A stretch of DNA of 64,000 nt from Nocardia xishanensis NBRC 101358 (GCF_001613365.1 NZ_BDCF01000021.1:62001-126000), one strand, 5' to 3'. Numbered from the stretch's first letter, positions 24,304-35,490 are shown. Notes: a model not told the origin generated them from the letters alone. Made by a program: numbers and translations.

Positions 24304-25299
24304 TCAGAATTCGCCCGCGACGCCCAAGACGGTGCGTCCGGAGTGCTTTCCGTTCTTGATGTCGGCGAGCACCGCTGCCGCCTCGGTGACCGGCGCGTAG
24401 CTTTCCAGGGTCGAAAGATGCTGGGGCCGGAGCTCTTTGCCGATACGCGACCAGAGGTCGCGGCGCTTCTCGATCGGCATGTTGACCGAGTCGATGCCGA
24501 GCAATGCGACGCCGCGCAGGATGAACGGCATGACCGTTGCGGGCAGGTCGTGGCCGCCGGTGAGGCCGCTCGCCGCGACCGCGCCGCCGTAGCCGATGCA
24601 GCTGAGCACGTAGGCCAGCGATTTTCCGCCGACGCTGTCGACCGCGCCGGCCCACTGCGCTTTGGCCAGCGGGCGCAGCTTCGCGTCTGGATCCTCCGGC
24701 AGGCGGCCGATAACCTCGTTGGCGCCGAGTTCGGAGAGCAGGTCGCCCGCGTCCTTCTTGCCGGTGGATGCGATGACCTCGAAACCGAGACCGGACAGGA
24801 TATCGACGGCCACGGTTCCGACACCGCCGGTCGCGCCGGTCACCAGGATCGCGCCGTCATCGGGGGTGATGCCGCGGTCGAGCAATGCCTGCACGCTCAT
24901 CGCCGCGGTGAAACCCGCGGTGCCGAGGGCCGCGGCGTCGCGGGTGCTCAGCTCGTCGAGCTTCACCACCCATTCGTCCGGCACCTTGGCGTATTCGGCG
25001 AAGCCGCCGTGGTGTGAGACGCCGATGCCATAACCGTGTGCGACGACCTGGTCACCCGGCGCGAAATCGTCGGACTCGGAGGCGACGACCTCGCCGGTGA
25101 TGTCGATGCCGGGCACGATCGGGTAGTCGCGGACCACACCGCCGCCCGGCGTGATGGCGAGTCCGTCCTTGAAGTTGGCGCTCGAGTAATGCACCTTGAT
25201 CGTGACGGTGCCCTGGCCGAGGAATCCCTCGTCGACCTGCTGCCGCGTCAACACGATCCCACTGTCCGATTCGTGTGCCACCATCGCCCAGAACTCCAT
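24304..25299 (-). CDS. NADPH-dependent oxidoreductase, AcuI/YhdH type (acrylyl-CoA reductase-like)
   Basis: A 331-residue MDR-superfamily enzyme without zinc ligands. It has FKDGLAITPGGGVVRDYPIVPGID near the N-terminus, which is typical of AcuI/YhdH, and the nucleotide-binding VTGATGGVGTVAVDIL (about 150-165). The catalytic family reduces acryloyl-CoA or quinone-like enones with NADPH. The ATG at 25299 (MEFWAMVA) is chosen; an ATG four codons upstream (25311) is equally possible, and neither has a good Shine-Dalgarno sequence. The gene lies about 100 bases downstream of the polymerase gene on the same strand. Confidence 0.9.
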   Translation of the reverse strand: MEFWAMVAHESDSGIVLTRQQVDEGFLGQGTVTIKVHYSSANFKDGLAITPGGGVVRDYPIVPGIDITGEVVASESDDFAPGDQVVAHGYGIGVSHHGGFAEYAKVPDEWVVKLDELSTRDAAALGTAGFTAAMSVQALLDRGITPDDGAILVTGATGGVGTVAVDILSGLGFEVIASTGKKDAGDLLSELGANEVIGRLPEDPDAKLRPLAKAQWAGAVDSVGGKSLAYVLSCIGYGGAVAASGLTGGHDLPATVMPFILRGVALLGIDSVNMPIEKRRDLWSRIGKELRPQHLSTLESYAPVTEAAAVLADIKNGKHSGRTVLGVAGEF

Positions 25300-25401
25300 G
25301 CGGTCGAGCATACGAGGATCGGCGTCCGCTCGCGGTGCTCCAGCACAGCCCCGCACGCCATCCCGCGCGCTCGATATGACAAGGGGTCGCTGCGGACGCG
25401 A

Positions 25402-26487
25402 CTACTCCTCGGGGACGAACTCCAACCGCACACCGAGCAGGCGGACCGGGCGGTCGAGTTCGAAGCGGTCGATGATGCGCAGGGCCGTCTCGGTGATGGT
25501 GGCGACGTCGGCGGTCGGTTCCGGGAGTTTGGCCTGTTTGCTGCGAGTGAAGAAGGTGTTGGTCCGCACGGTGACGGAGACGCGGATGCTGATCCGGCCC
25601 GCTTCGGCCATTTCCCCGGCGACCTCGGTGGCGATGCGCGCCACCTGCGCGTGGATCTCGGCGGGATCGGTGAGATCGTGCGGGAATGTCTCGGACTTGC
25701 TGCGGCCCACCGGGATTCGCGGCTCGGTGGTCACTTCTGTGTCGCCCTTGCCGTGGCCGAGCACCCAGAGGTAGGGACCGGTGGCGGGACCGAACGCGTC
25801 GGCGAGGCGGTGCCGGTCGGCCGCCATCAGGTCGGCGACGGTATGGATGCCGAGTTCGGCGAGGCGGGCGGCGATACGGCTGCCGATGCCCCACAGCGCG
25901 TCGGTGGGACGGTGGGCCATCACCTCGGTCCAGTTGGCGGCGGTGAGCCGGTACATGCCGGCCGCCGCGCCCGCGCCGGGCGCGTCCGAGGATTTGCCCG
26001 CCGACTTGGCGAAACCGGTCGCGAGCTTGGCGGTGAGCTTGTTGTCGCCGATGCCGATCGAACAGGTCAGGTCCAATTCCGCGATGGCGCCGCGGATTTC
26101 GCGGGCGAGGCGTTCGGGATCGTCGGTGTCGGCGGCCAGGAACGCCTCGTCCCAGCCCCACACCTCGACCCGGCCGGGAAACGTGCGCAGCAGCGCCATG
26201 ATCTCCTCGGAGGCTTCTTCGTAGGCGGCCATGTCGAGCGGCAGGAAAACGCCCTCCGGGCATTTGCGCAGCGCGCTGCGCAGCGCCATTCCCGCGCGGA
26301 CGCCGTAGGCGCGGGCGGGATACGACGCGCAGGTCACCACCTTGCGCGGTTCGTTCGGGTCGCCGCTGCCGCCGACGATGACCGGCAGGCCACGCAGTTC
26401 CGGATGGCGGCGGAACTCCACCGCCGCCTGGAACTGGTCGAGATCGACATGCAACAGCCACCTGGCCACCTGTCCGTCATACCGCAC
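25402..26487 (-). CDS. Y-family DNA polymerase, DinB2-like
   Basis: A 361-residue translesion polymerase. It has palm metal ligands Asp15 and Asp17 (HVDLDQF), RKVVTCASYPARAYGV in the fingers, the WGWDEAF motif with Asp113/Glu114, thumb helix-hairpin SRIAARLAELGIHTVADL, and a little-finger domain ending VRLLGVRLEF. The residue that should be the aromatic steric gate (Phe13 in E. coli Pol IV) is Gln20 (codon 26428-26430). Mycobacterial DinB2 also lacks an aromatic gate and accepts ribonucleotides, so this is probably its relative. No clamp-binding peptide is seen at the C-terminus. Confidence 0.92.
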   Translation of the reverse strand: MRYDGQVARWLLHVDLDQFQAAVEFRRHPELRGLPVIVGGSGDPNEPRKVVTCASYPARAYGVRAGMALRSALRKCPEGVFLPLDMAAYEEASEEIMALLRTFPGRVEVWGWDEAFLAADTDDPERLAREIRGAIAELDLTCSIGIGDNKLTAKLATGFAKSAGKSSDAPGAGAAAGMYRLTAANWTEVMAHRPTDALWGIGSRIAARLAELGIHTVADLMAADRHRLADAFGPATGPYLWVLGHGKGDTEVTTEPRIPVGRSKSETFPHDLTDPAEIHAQVARIATEVAGEMAEAGRISIRVSVTVRTNTFFTRSKQAKLPEPTADVATITETALRIIDRFELDRPVRLLGVRLEFVPEE

Positions 26488-26541
26488 GGGTATGACAGCC
26501 AGGCACTACTCGCCGCATACGGCGTTGCGCCAACCAGAAAA

Positions 26542-26556
26542 CAGAACTAAATTCTG
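26542..26556. promoter_or_regulatory. Operator-like repeat in the TetR promoter
   Basis: CAGAA-CTAAA-TTCTG is an inverted repeat ending 3 bases before the ATG of the TetR gene. TAAATT at 26548-26553 within it may be the -10 box of a near-leaderless transcript. This position suits autorepression by the encoded TetR protein. Confidence 0.5.
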
Positions 26557-26559
26557 GGT

Positions 26560-27141
26560 ATGAAGATCCGAGATCGGTTGCTGCTGGCGGCCGAGCGCCA
26601 GTTCGCCGACCGCGGGGTGCTGGACGCGACGCTCGCGCAGATCCGCGAGGCGGCGGGCGCCAGCGTCGGCGCGCTCTACCACCACTTTCCGGACAAGGCG
26701 GACCTGTACCGGCAGGTCTGGGCGCACGCGCTGACCGACTACCAGCAGCACTTCTGGGTGGTGGTCGGCCAGAGCACCGACGCGCGCGAAGGCATCACAG
26801 GAGGCGTGCGCGAGCACCTGCGCTGGGTGACCGAAAACCAGCACCGGGCAAAGGTTCTCACCTCGGCCCGCCCGCCCGGCGTCCGCGAGAGCGAGAGCAA
26901 CCGCACCTTCATGATCGACATCGCCCGCTGGTACCGCACCCACGCGGCGTACGGCGCGGTGCGCTCGCTGGATCTGGATGTCGTCTACGCACTCTGGCTC
27001 GGCCCGGCGCAGGAGTATGCGCGGCAGTGGCTCGGCGGCAACATCCGCACCGCGCCGACGGAGGTCGGCGCGGAACTGGCCGAGGCGGCCTGGCTTGCCC
27101 TGGACGCCGGATCGACACCGAAAAGAATGGAGCGGCAATGA
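26560..27141 (+). CDS. TetR-family transcriptional regulator
   Basis: A 193-residue regulator. The N-terminal helix-turn-helix reads RLLLAAERQFADRGVLDATL, then IREAAGASVGALYHHFPDKADLY (about residues 5-52). The C-terminal ligand domain is helical and diverged. It has no ribosome-binding site and a candidate operator sits over its start. The stop overlaps the thioesterase start (ATGA). TetR proteins with fatty-acid-related partners often sense acyl-CoAs; that is an inference here. Confidence 0.92.
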   Translation: MKIRDRLLLAAERQFADRGVLDATLAQIREAAGASVGALYHHFPDKADLYRQVWAHALTDYQQHFWVVVGQSTDAREGITGGVREHLRWVTENQHRAKVLTSARPPGVRESESNRTFMIDIARWYRTHAAYGAVRSLDLDVVYALWLGPAQEYARQWLGGNIRTAPTEVGAELAEAAWLALDAGSTPKRMERQ

Positions 27142-27578
27142 CCGTGGACACCGCAGCACTCGATTTCCAGCAGGCCGAACAGGTACTGGCCGCGCAACCT
27201 TTCGCGGGTCTGGTCGGCACCGAGATCACCCGGTTCGGCGACGGTGCCGCCACTCTCGTCATCCCGATCCGCCCCGAGCTGGGCCAGCAGTTCGGCTTCG
27301 TGCACGGCGGGGTGCTCGCCTACGCGGCCGACAACGCGCTCACCTTCGCGGCGGGGACGGTGCTCGGCGCGAACGTGCTGACCGGCGGCTTCACCATCAC
27401 CTATCTGCGCCCGGCCGCGGGTGTTCGCTTGCGCGCGGAGGCATCGGTGACGGGGTCCACCCGACGGCAGGCGGTGGTGCGGTGCGAGATCTACGCGGAA
27501 TCCGACGGCGGAGAATCGGTCCTCTGCGCGGTAGCGCAAGGAACAACCCGAAGCGTCGAACGCACCCTCGCCCACTGA
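27138..27578 (+). CDS. PaaI-type hotdog thioesterase
   Basis: A 146-residue hotdog-fold enzyme. The ATG at 27138 overlaps the regulator stop by 4 bases. The active-site stretch is QFGFVHGGVLAYAADNALTFA (the HGG with a later Asp/Asn), followed by GGFTITYLRPAAG, as in the PaaI group of acyl-CoA thioesterases. It probably hydrolyses an aryl- or acyl-CoA and is controlled by the TetR regulator it is coupled to. Confidence 0.9.
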   Translation: MTVDTAALDFQQAEQVLAAQPFAGLVGTEITRFGDGAATLVIPIRPELGQQFGFVHGGVLAYAADNALTFAAGTVLGANVLTGGFTITYLRPAAGVRLRAEASVTGSTRRQAVVRCEIYAESDGGESVLCAVAQGTTRSVERTLAH

Positions 27579-27676
27579 TTCACGATCGGCGGCAGGCTCG
27601 CAGGGGCTTTCGTACGCTTCGCAGCAGATGCGAGGCATGAAAGCCCGCGAGGTGGACTTGGTTCGGGTAGGCCGAA

Positions 27677-27704
27677 TGGCCGGGCGCGGTTTCCCGTGCC
27701 CGGC
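27677..27704. terminator. Hairpin between the thioesterase and lon genes
   Basis: GGCCGGGC and GCCCGGCC form an 8-bp GC stem with a 12-base loop, between two converging genes. It is a possible bidirectional terminator. Confidence 0.55.
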
Positions 27705-27718
27705 CCTCGAGGTTGGAG

Positions 27719-30154
<2,436 letters not shown>

Positions 30155-30172
30155 GTGTTCGACCCTTCCAAA

Positions 30173-30195
30173 GGTTGAGCGATGCCTACTCAACC
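30173..30195 (-). promoter_or_regulatory. HAIR-like operator (HspR) upstream of lon
   Basis: GGTTGAG-CGATGCCTA-CTCAACC on the plus strand: TTGAG and CTCAA separated by exactly 9 bases, the geometry of the HspR-associated inverted repeat (CTTGAGT-N7-ACTCAAG). It sits 19 bases upstream of the lon start codon. Confidence 0.75.
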
Positions 30196-30292
30196 CCACC
30201 CATTCCGGCTTTGTTCCGCCCTTCCCGGACGTTCGCTCAGAGCGAAGGTGAGATCGGAAGCGCGGCCGTCTGTGACAGTTCCCGCCTCCGCG

Positions 30293-30320
30293 TTGACACC
30301 CTCGCGAGCGCAATGAGAAT
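30293..30320 (+). promoter_or_regulatory. Putative promoter of the DUF445 gene
   Basis: TTGACA at 30293-30298 and GAGAAT at 30315-30320, 16 bases apart, about 40 bases before the start codon. The -35 is a perfect consensus. Confidence 0.55.
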
Positions 30321-30361
30321 GTGGGGACCTCTACAGCTCACGGCACTAAGGGGAACCGAGG

Positions 30362-31717
30362 ATGAACACTCTCGCGTCCGGGGTGTTCATCGACTGGGAA
30401 GAGCTCACCGGCCAGACGAAGTTCGTGGTCGACCTGGTCACTTTCCCGATCTTCAGCGCACTCGCGGGCTGGCTGACCAACTGGACCGGCGTGCTGATGC
30501 TCTTCTGGCCGGTACAGTTCCGCGGCGTCCGGGTGCCCGGCCTGCACGTGCTGTACCCCTACCTGCCGCGGCGGGTGCAGGTGCTGCCGACCTTCTCGGG
30601 CGACGGGCGCAGGCTCGGCTTCCAAGGCTTCATACCCGCGCGGGCGGAGAAGATGGCGAGCATCTGCGTCGACAAGGCGCTGATGCGGATCGGCAGTCCG
30701 AGGGACTTCATTCACGAAATCGATCTGGACGGCATCGCCGACTACATCGCCGAGCTGGCGCGCGAACAGGTGCGCCCGCTCGTCAACGAGGTGATGTACC
30801 GGGAGAACCCGGACCTGTGGCGCTCGGTGCCGAGGCAGATGAGGCAGGTCATCTACCAGCGGATCGACCGGCAGCTGCCGAAACTGTGCCGCCGGGGCTT
30901 CGACTCACTCGGCGACAACATCGATCAGCTCATCGACATCAAGAGCTTCGTCATCCGCTACCTGCGTGAGAACCCGTACATCCTGAAGGATCTCACCACC
31001 ACCATCGCGGCCCCCGAGCTGAAGTTCATGGTTCGCATCGGTCTGCTCGGTGCGCCCTTCGGCCTGCTGATGGCGCTGTATCTTCATGTGCACGAACGCA
31101 TTCCGGTGCTCGGCTGGCTGCCCGCCTGGGTGATCGTGCTGCTCAGCGCGGCCGCGATCGGCGTGATCGTGAACGTCATCGCGGTGAAGATGGTCTTCGA
31201 GCCGGGCGAGCCGCAGCCGCGCTACAAGTACCTGTGGCGCCAGGCGCTGCTGGCGAAGCGTCAGTCGCAGGCCGCGACCGACCTCGCGCACATCTTGGCC
31301 TACCAGGTGCTCACGCTGCCCAATCTCTCGGCGGAGTTGCTGGAGGGACCGAACGGCGACAAGACCCGTCAGCTGATCGAGCGACTGATCTCCGAGGAGA
31401 TCCACCGTCAGCTCGGGCCGACGCATTCGATGGTGCGCGCCGCGTTCGGCAAGCGGCAGTTCGACAACCTGACTGTCGGCGCGGCGGGGGCCGCGGTGGG
31501 GTTGGCGCCGAGCATGGTCGAGGACGAGGAGTTCGCGCGCGAGCAGGCGAAGAAGATCGACGAGTTCGCCGCGCGCAAGCTTCAGCAGCTGAGCCCGGGC
31601 GAGTTCATGGAGATGTTCTACGCCTCGGTGGAGCAGGACGCTTGGCTGCTGTATCTGCACGGTGCGGTCCTCGGGTTGGCCGTCGGCGCCGCCCATCTGG
31701 TGCTTTTCGGGTGGTGA
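30362..31717 (+). CDS. DUF445 family membrane protein
   Basis: A 451-residue protein of the DUF445 family. An N-terminal hydrophobic segment (TFPIFSALAGWLTNWTGVLML) and two central ones (IGLLGAPFGLLMALYLHVHE; WVIVLLSAAAIGVIVNVIAVKM) flank long helical, charged regions. A last hydrophobic stretch (YLHGAVLGLAVGAAHLVLFGW) ends the protein. The repeated GWxTNWxG/NVIAVKMVF pattern is the family hallmark. Its role is not established. The start follows GGGGAACCGAGG. Confidence 0.88.
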   Translation: MNTLASGVFIDWEELTGQTKFVVDLVTFPIFSALAGWLTNWTGVLMLFWPVQFRGVRVPGLHVLYPYLPRRVQVLPTFSGDGRRLGFQGFIPARAEKMASICVDKALMRIGSPRDFIHEIDLDGIADYIAELAREQVRPLVNEVMYRENPDLWRSVPRQMRQVIYQRIDRQLPKLCRRGFDSLGDNIDQLIDIKSFVIRYLRENPYILKDLTTTIAAPELKFMVRIGLLGAPFGLLMALYLHVHERIPVLGWLPAWVIVLLSAAAIGVIVNVIAVKMVFEPGEPQPRYKYLWRQALLAKRQSQAATDLAHILAYQVLTLPNLSAELLEGPNGDKTRQLIERLISEEIHRQLGPTHSMVRAAFGKRQFDNLTVGAAGAAVGLAPSMVEDEEFAREQAKKIDEFAARKLQQLSPGEFMEMFYASVEQDAWLLYLHGAVLGLAVGAAHLVLFGW

Positions 31718-31827
31718 CAGAGGCGAGAGAAATACAAGCACGCGTGCTTGCATTTTTTTCGCGCCGCTGCGATGCTGGGTCACACCTGGCACACGCGGCG
31801 GTGTGCCCGCGACCGGCAAGGGGACTC

Positions 31828-32619
31828 ATGGCTGACCTCGAGGCGCTGCTCGGCGATTTCGCCGACGAATGCGCGGACCTGGAACGACTGGTCGCCCCGC
31901 TGGCCCCGCAGGACTGGGCCCGGCCGACGCCCGCCCCCGGTTGGAGCATCGCGCACCAGATCGGGCACCTGACCTGGACCGACGAGATCGCCGCCGTCTC
32001 GGCGTCGGACGCCGACGAGTTCGCGAAGCAGGTGGCCGCGGCCGCGCCGAGGGCGCTCACCTTCGTCGACGAGGCCGCCGAGGAAGCCGCCGCCGCGCCG
32101 CCCGCCGAGCTGCTCGAGCGCTGGCGCGCCGGGCGAAAGACTCTCGTCGAGGCGCTGCGCGCGGTGCCCGCCGGCACCAAGCTGCCCTGGTTCGGGCCGC
32201 CCATGAGTCCCGCCTCGATGATCACCGCCCGGCTCATGGAGACCTGGGCGCACAGTCAGGACGTGGCCGACGCGCTCGGCGTGACCCGCGAGCCGACCGC
32301 GAGGCTGCGCAGCGTCGCCCACCTCGGCGTGCGGACCAGGAACTTCGCCTATTCGGTGCGGGGCAAGACGGCGCCCGCCGAGGATTTCCGCGTCGAACTG
32401 ACCGCGCCCGACGAGACGGTCTGGACCTGGGGGCCGGAGGACGCGGCACAGCGGGTGACCGGGCCCGCGCTCGACTTCTGCCTGCTGGTCACGCAGCGCC
32501 GCCACCTCGACGACCTCGCCCTGCGGGCCGTCGGCGCGGATGCCGAAGAGTGGTTGACGATCGCCCAAGCCTTCGCGGGTCCGTCCGGGGAGGGCCGGGC
32601 GGCGGGGCAGTTCGCCTGA
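31828..32619 (+). CDS. TIGR03084-like protein, DinB/mycothiol maleylpyruvate isomerase N-terminal fold
   Basis: A 263-residue soluble protein. Start: ATG at 31828 (MADLEALLGDFADEC). The four-helix DinB-like metal-binding fold is shown by TPAPGWSIAHQIGHLTWTDE and METWAHSQDVADALG, with histidines placed as metal ligands. A C-terminal SCP2-like half includes ELTAPDETVWTWGPEDAAQRVTG. Relatives act with mycothiol or have unknown roles. The longer 461-codon ORF overlaps the DUF445 gene and is rejected. Confidence 0.87.
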   Translation: MADLEALLGDFADECADLERLVAPLAPQDWARPTPAPGWSIAHQIGHLTWTDEIAAVSASDADEFAKQVAAAAPRALTFVDEAAEEAAAAPPAELLERWRAGRKTLVEALRAVPAGTKLPWFGPPMSPASMITARLMETWAHSQDVADALGVTREPTARLRSVAHLGVRTRNFAYSVRGKTAPAEDFRVELTAPDETVWTWGPEDAAQRVTGPALDFCLLVTQRRHLDDLALRAVGADAEEWLTIAQAFAGPSGEGRAAGQFA

Positions 32620-32979
32620 GACGATCGCCCCGAAAAGCGAGCAGCCCGGCCGGACGACGTCCGACCGGGCTTCTTCACCCGACCCGATCCGAAAATTCGG
32701 GAGCGGGCGAGCGCCAGACTTGGGTGCGCCGTTCGCGTCGACGGCCGGACGACGTTGGCCGGGTGTCTAAGAGTGGCAGTCGAGAATGACGCTCGCCAGC
32801 TAACCGCTTTTTACCCGCTCTTCAACCGGCGGAAACATCCGTAGTGCGGCCTATTGTGATCCTGCTCGCACGGATGCGGTGCCCCATCGGGCGGCATCGT
32901 AACCTGGACACGCGTTCGGTTTTCAACGGTGCGGGCCGATTACGCGAGGGGAGTCGGGGCGGAGGGAAAGGAACGCATC
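32620..32979. other. Non-coding interval with a terminator
   Basis: 360 bases without a gene. At 32643-32671 AGCCCGGCCGGAC and GTCCGACCGGGCT form a stem with one mismatch, followed by TCTTC, terminating the gene before. The promoter of the secreted-protein gene must lie in the last 150 bases, but no clear boxes were seen. Confidence 0.6.
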
Positions 32980-33651
32980 GTGACGGCACTCAATCCTGCT
33001 CAGATCGTGCGTCATACCGCGATCGTGCTGGCCGGCGCGGCCAGCCTCAGCCTGACTGTCGCTTCCGGCGCGTACATCGTGAACCAGATGGCCGACACCC
33101 AGCGCGCAGGGTCGGTACAAGCCGCGCCGCCGGCGTCTCCGCCTGTCGTCCAGCCCTTTACGCCGCACCCGGGGCCCGGGACCGCCGTCACCGTGCTGAC
33201 CGGCGAGGCGCACCTGCTGCCGACGACCTACCAGGCCGCCGTCTTCCCGGCCGAACCGACTGTGCCGCAACCGGATCCGGCCGCCGCGCCGACCCGGCCC
33301 GCCGGACTCGGCGGCCGATTGGGGCTCGGCACCGCCTACGTCGGCGCGCAGGTCGCCCCGGTCCGCACCAACACCTTCGCGTTCACCGTGGACACCAACG
33401 CCTTCTCGGCGCTCACCGGCCTCGTACTGTCCGAACCCGTGCGCGACCACCTCGGCATCCACCTCGACCCGTCCGGAATCACCCAACTGCGCTCCGAATT
33501 CGACACCCGAACCGGCGAACTCTCCCTCGTCTTCTCCGACGCCGCCCTCGGCGAACACACGATCCAACTCCAACGCCACCCAACCCCGTCCGACAGCGCC
33601 ACCCCGGAAACCCCCACCGGCCACGACCCGCACCCCACCACCACCATTTGA
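32980..33651 (+). CDS. Exported or membrane-anchored protein of unknown function
   Basis: A 223-residue protein. The GTG at 32980 (VTALNPAQIVRH) has AAAGGA 8 bases upstream. A hydrophobic segment at about residues 13-35 (TAIVLAGAASLSLTVASGAYIV) acts as a signal or anchor, followed by a Pro-rich linker (to about 105). A compact domain then contains TNTFAFTVDTNAFSALTGLVL and SGITQLRSEFDTRTGELSLVF. The tail is Thr/Pro/His-rich. No family is recognised. The last part has extremely C-rich third positions. Confidence 0.8.
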   Translation: MTALNPAQIVRHTAIVLAGAASLSLTVASGAYIVNQMADTQRAGSVQAAPPASPPVVQPFTPHPGPGTAVTVLTGEAHLLPTTYQAAVFPAEPTVPQPDPAAAPTRPAGLGGRLGLGTAYVGAQVAPVRTNTFAFTVDTNAFSALTGLVLSEPVRDHLGIHLDPSGITQLRSEFDTRTGELSLVFSDAALGEHTIQLQRHPTPSDSATPETPTGHDPHPTTTI

Positions 33652-33670
33652 CACCTCCTCGCCGGAGGTG
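33652..33670 (+). terminator. Short terminator hairpin
   Basis: CACCTCC-TCGCC-GGAGGTG directly after the stop codon of the secreted-protein gene: a 7-bp stem. Confidence 0.5.
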
Positions 33671-33694
33671 GCGCGCATCGAGCCGGTGGGGAAG

Positions 33695-33700
33695 TACTGT
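33695..33700 (+). promoter_or_regulatory. -10 box of a leaderless lhgO transcript
   Basis: TACTGT ends 8 bases before the GTG start of the oxidase gene. No Shine-Dalgarno sequence is present, so a leaderless mRNA is likely. Confidence 0.4.
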
Positions 33701-33708
33701 CGGGTGGC

Positions 33709-34914
33709 GTGTACGACTTTTGCGTGATCGGGGGCGGGATCGTCGGGGTGGCGACGGCTCGGCGGCTGGTGGAGCGGTATCCGGGGGCTCGGCTGGTGTT
33801 GGTCGAGAAGGCCGCGGGGCTGGGGGCGCATCAGACGGGGCACAACAGCGGGGTGATCCACTCCGGTATCTATTACGAGCCGGGGAGTCTGAAGGCGGAG
33901 CTGTGCAGGCGGGGCGCGCAGTGGACGAAGGATTTCGCTGCGGCGCAGGACATCCCGTACGACGTGTGCGGAAAACTGCTGGTGGCCACCGACGCCGCGG
34001 AGTACGAGCGGATGCTGACGCTGTACGAGCGCTCGGTCACCAACGGGGTGAAGGTCGAGTTGCTCGACGCCGCCGAACTCGTGCGGCGCGAGCCTCGGAT
34101 CACCGGTGTCGGTGCGCTGTTCGTGCCTGGCACCGGCATCGTCGACTACCGGAAGATCACCGCGGCGCTGGCCGAACAGGTCCGCGCGGCGGGCGGTGAG
34201 ATCGTGCTCGGCGCCGAGATCACCGATATCGAGGAGACCGATACGGCGGTGACGGTCTCAAGCCCGGGCGGTGCGTGGACGGCGCGCGCCCTCGTGGTTT
34301 GCGCCGGCCTGCAGGCCGATCGGATGGCGCGGCTGGCGGGACTGCCGATCGACTTTCGCATCGTTCCGTTCCGCGGCGAGTACTACCAACTGCCGCGGGA
34401 ACGCGCCGGACTGGTGCGGACGCTGATCTACCCGGTGCCGGACCCGAATCTGCCGTTCCTCGGCGTGCACCTGAGCCCGACCATCGACGGCGAACTCACC
34501 GTCGGCCCGAACGCGGTGCTCGGCCTGGCACGCGAGGGCTACCGAAAAGGCAGCGTCGATCTGCGCGACGCCAGAGAGATCGTCGGGTTCCCCGGCATGC
34601 ACCGGGTGGCTCGAACGCACGTCAAAACCGGGCTGCGCGAACTGCGCAACTCGCTGTTCAAACGCGGCTACCTGGCCGAATGCCGGCGCTACTGCCCGGA
34701 ACTCACGAGGGCCGACCTGCGGCCGCGCCCGGCGGGCATCCGCGCCCAGGCCGTGCTGCGCGACGGAACCCTGGTGCACGACTTCATGATCGAACGCACC
34801 GCGCGCTCGGTACACGTCCTCAACGCGCCGTCGCCCGCGGCGACTTCGGCCATGCCGATCGCGGAGTACATCGTCGATCGAATCCGACTCGACCAAGCAA
34901 CCGGCCGGTCGTGA
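33709..34914 (+). CDS. lhgO: L-2-hydroxyglutarate oxidase
   Basis: A 401-residue FAD enzyme that oxidises L-2-hydroxyglutarate to 2-oxoglutarate. The N-terminal dinucleotide motif is VIGGGIVGVATARRL (about 6-20), followed by HQTGHNSGVIHSGIYYEPGSLKA, which is diagnostic of the LhgO/YgaF group. The distal part has PFRGEYYQLPRE, ending in the FAD-contact region VHVLNAPSPAATSAMPIAEYI. The GTG start is leaderless-like. L-2-hydroxyglutarate arises as a side product of dehydrogenases, so the enzyme is a metabolite-repair enzyme. Confidence 0.92.
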   Translation: MYDFCVIGGGIVGVATARRLVERYPGARLVLVEKAAGLGAHQTGHNSGVIHSGIYYEPGSLKAELCRRGAQWTKDFAAAQDIPYDVCGKLLVATDAAEYERMLTLYERSVTNGVKVELLDAAELVRREPRITGVGALFVPGTGIVDYRKITAALAEQVRAAGGEIVLGAEITDIEETDTAVTVSSPGGAWTARALVVCAGLQADRMARLAGLPIDFRIVPFRGEYYQLPRERAGLVRTLIYPVPDPNLPFLGVHLSPTIDGELTVGPNAVLGLAREGYRKGSVDLRDAREIVGFPGMHRVARTHVKTGLRELRNSLFKRGYLAECRRYCPELTRADLRPRPAGIRAQAVLRDGTLVHDFMIERTARSVHVLNAPSPAATSAMPIAEYIVDRIRLDQATGRS

Positions 34915-35009
34915 ATCTGGAAAGCCCGCTCCCCTGAATTGAGCGCAACCTCTCGAATAAAGAGGATAGTTGTAGTACTTTTGTCGCAGCCGTGGATCAG
35001 GGAGGGCCT

Positions 35010-35480
35010 ATGGGCCACATCAAGTACGCGAGTGACGTCGGGGCTCCGGTAGAAGTAGCGTTCACGTACACGGACAACCACCAGTTCGTGCCCGACTGGA
35101 TGTTCGGCGTCGCTTCCTTCGAACCGACCGGCGAGGTGGACCAAGGTCTCGGCGCCCTGTTCGCGACCACTGCGAGACTCGGCCCGTGGCGTCCGAAGGT
35201 CTCCTGCGAGATCACCGAATACCGCCGCAACGTGGTGATCGGGTATACGCTGCGTGGGCGATTGTCGGGAACCCTGACGCTGCGTTTCGACCCGCTCGGG
35301 TATGGACGGTCGGTGCTGACTTCCGAAGCGGAGTACGCTGCACCTCGCGGCTTCCTCGGCCGCATGTGCGCACGCTTGGTCGACAGTGCCGTGCGATCGG
35401 CGCTACGTCGCACCGAGTCTCAATTGCGAAGGGAGATAGAGGAATTCCACGGTACCGATCTTGTCGGTCGGATTGCGTAG
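35010..35480 (+). CDS. SRPBCC (START-like) family protein
   Basis: A 156-residue soluble protein starting MGHIKYASDVGAPVEVAFTY, with GGAGGG just before the ATG. It has the polyketide-cyclase/dehydrase fold pattern (DNHQFVPDWMFGVASFEPTG; ... LRGRLSGTLTLRFDPLG). The C-terminal amphipathic helix ends in RRTESQLRREIEEF. Such proteins bind hydrophobic ligands. It lies just upstream of the RNase HI gene, 10 bases apart, likely co-transcribed. Confidence 0.82.
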   Translation: MGHIKYASDVGAPVEVAFTYTDNHQFVPDWMFGVASFEPTGEVDQGLGALFATTARLGPWRPKVSCEITEYRRNVVIGYTLRGRLSGTLTLRFDPLGYGRSVLTSEAEYAAPRGFLGRMCARLVDSAVRSALRRTESQLRREIEEFHGTDLVGRIA

Positions 35481-35490
35481 GGTGCCAGCC

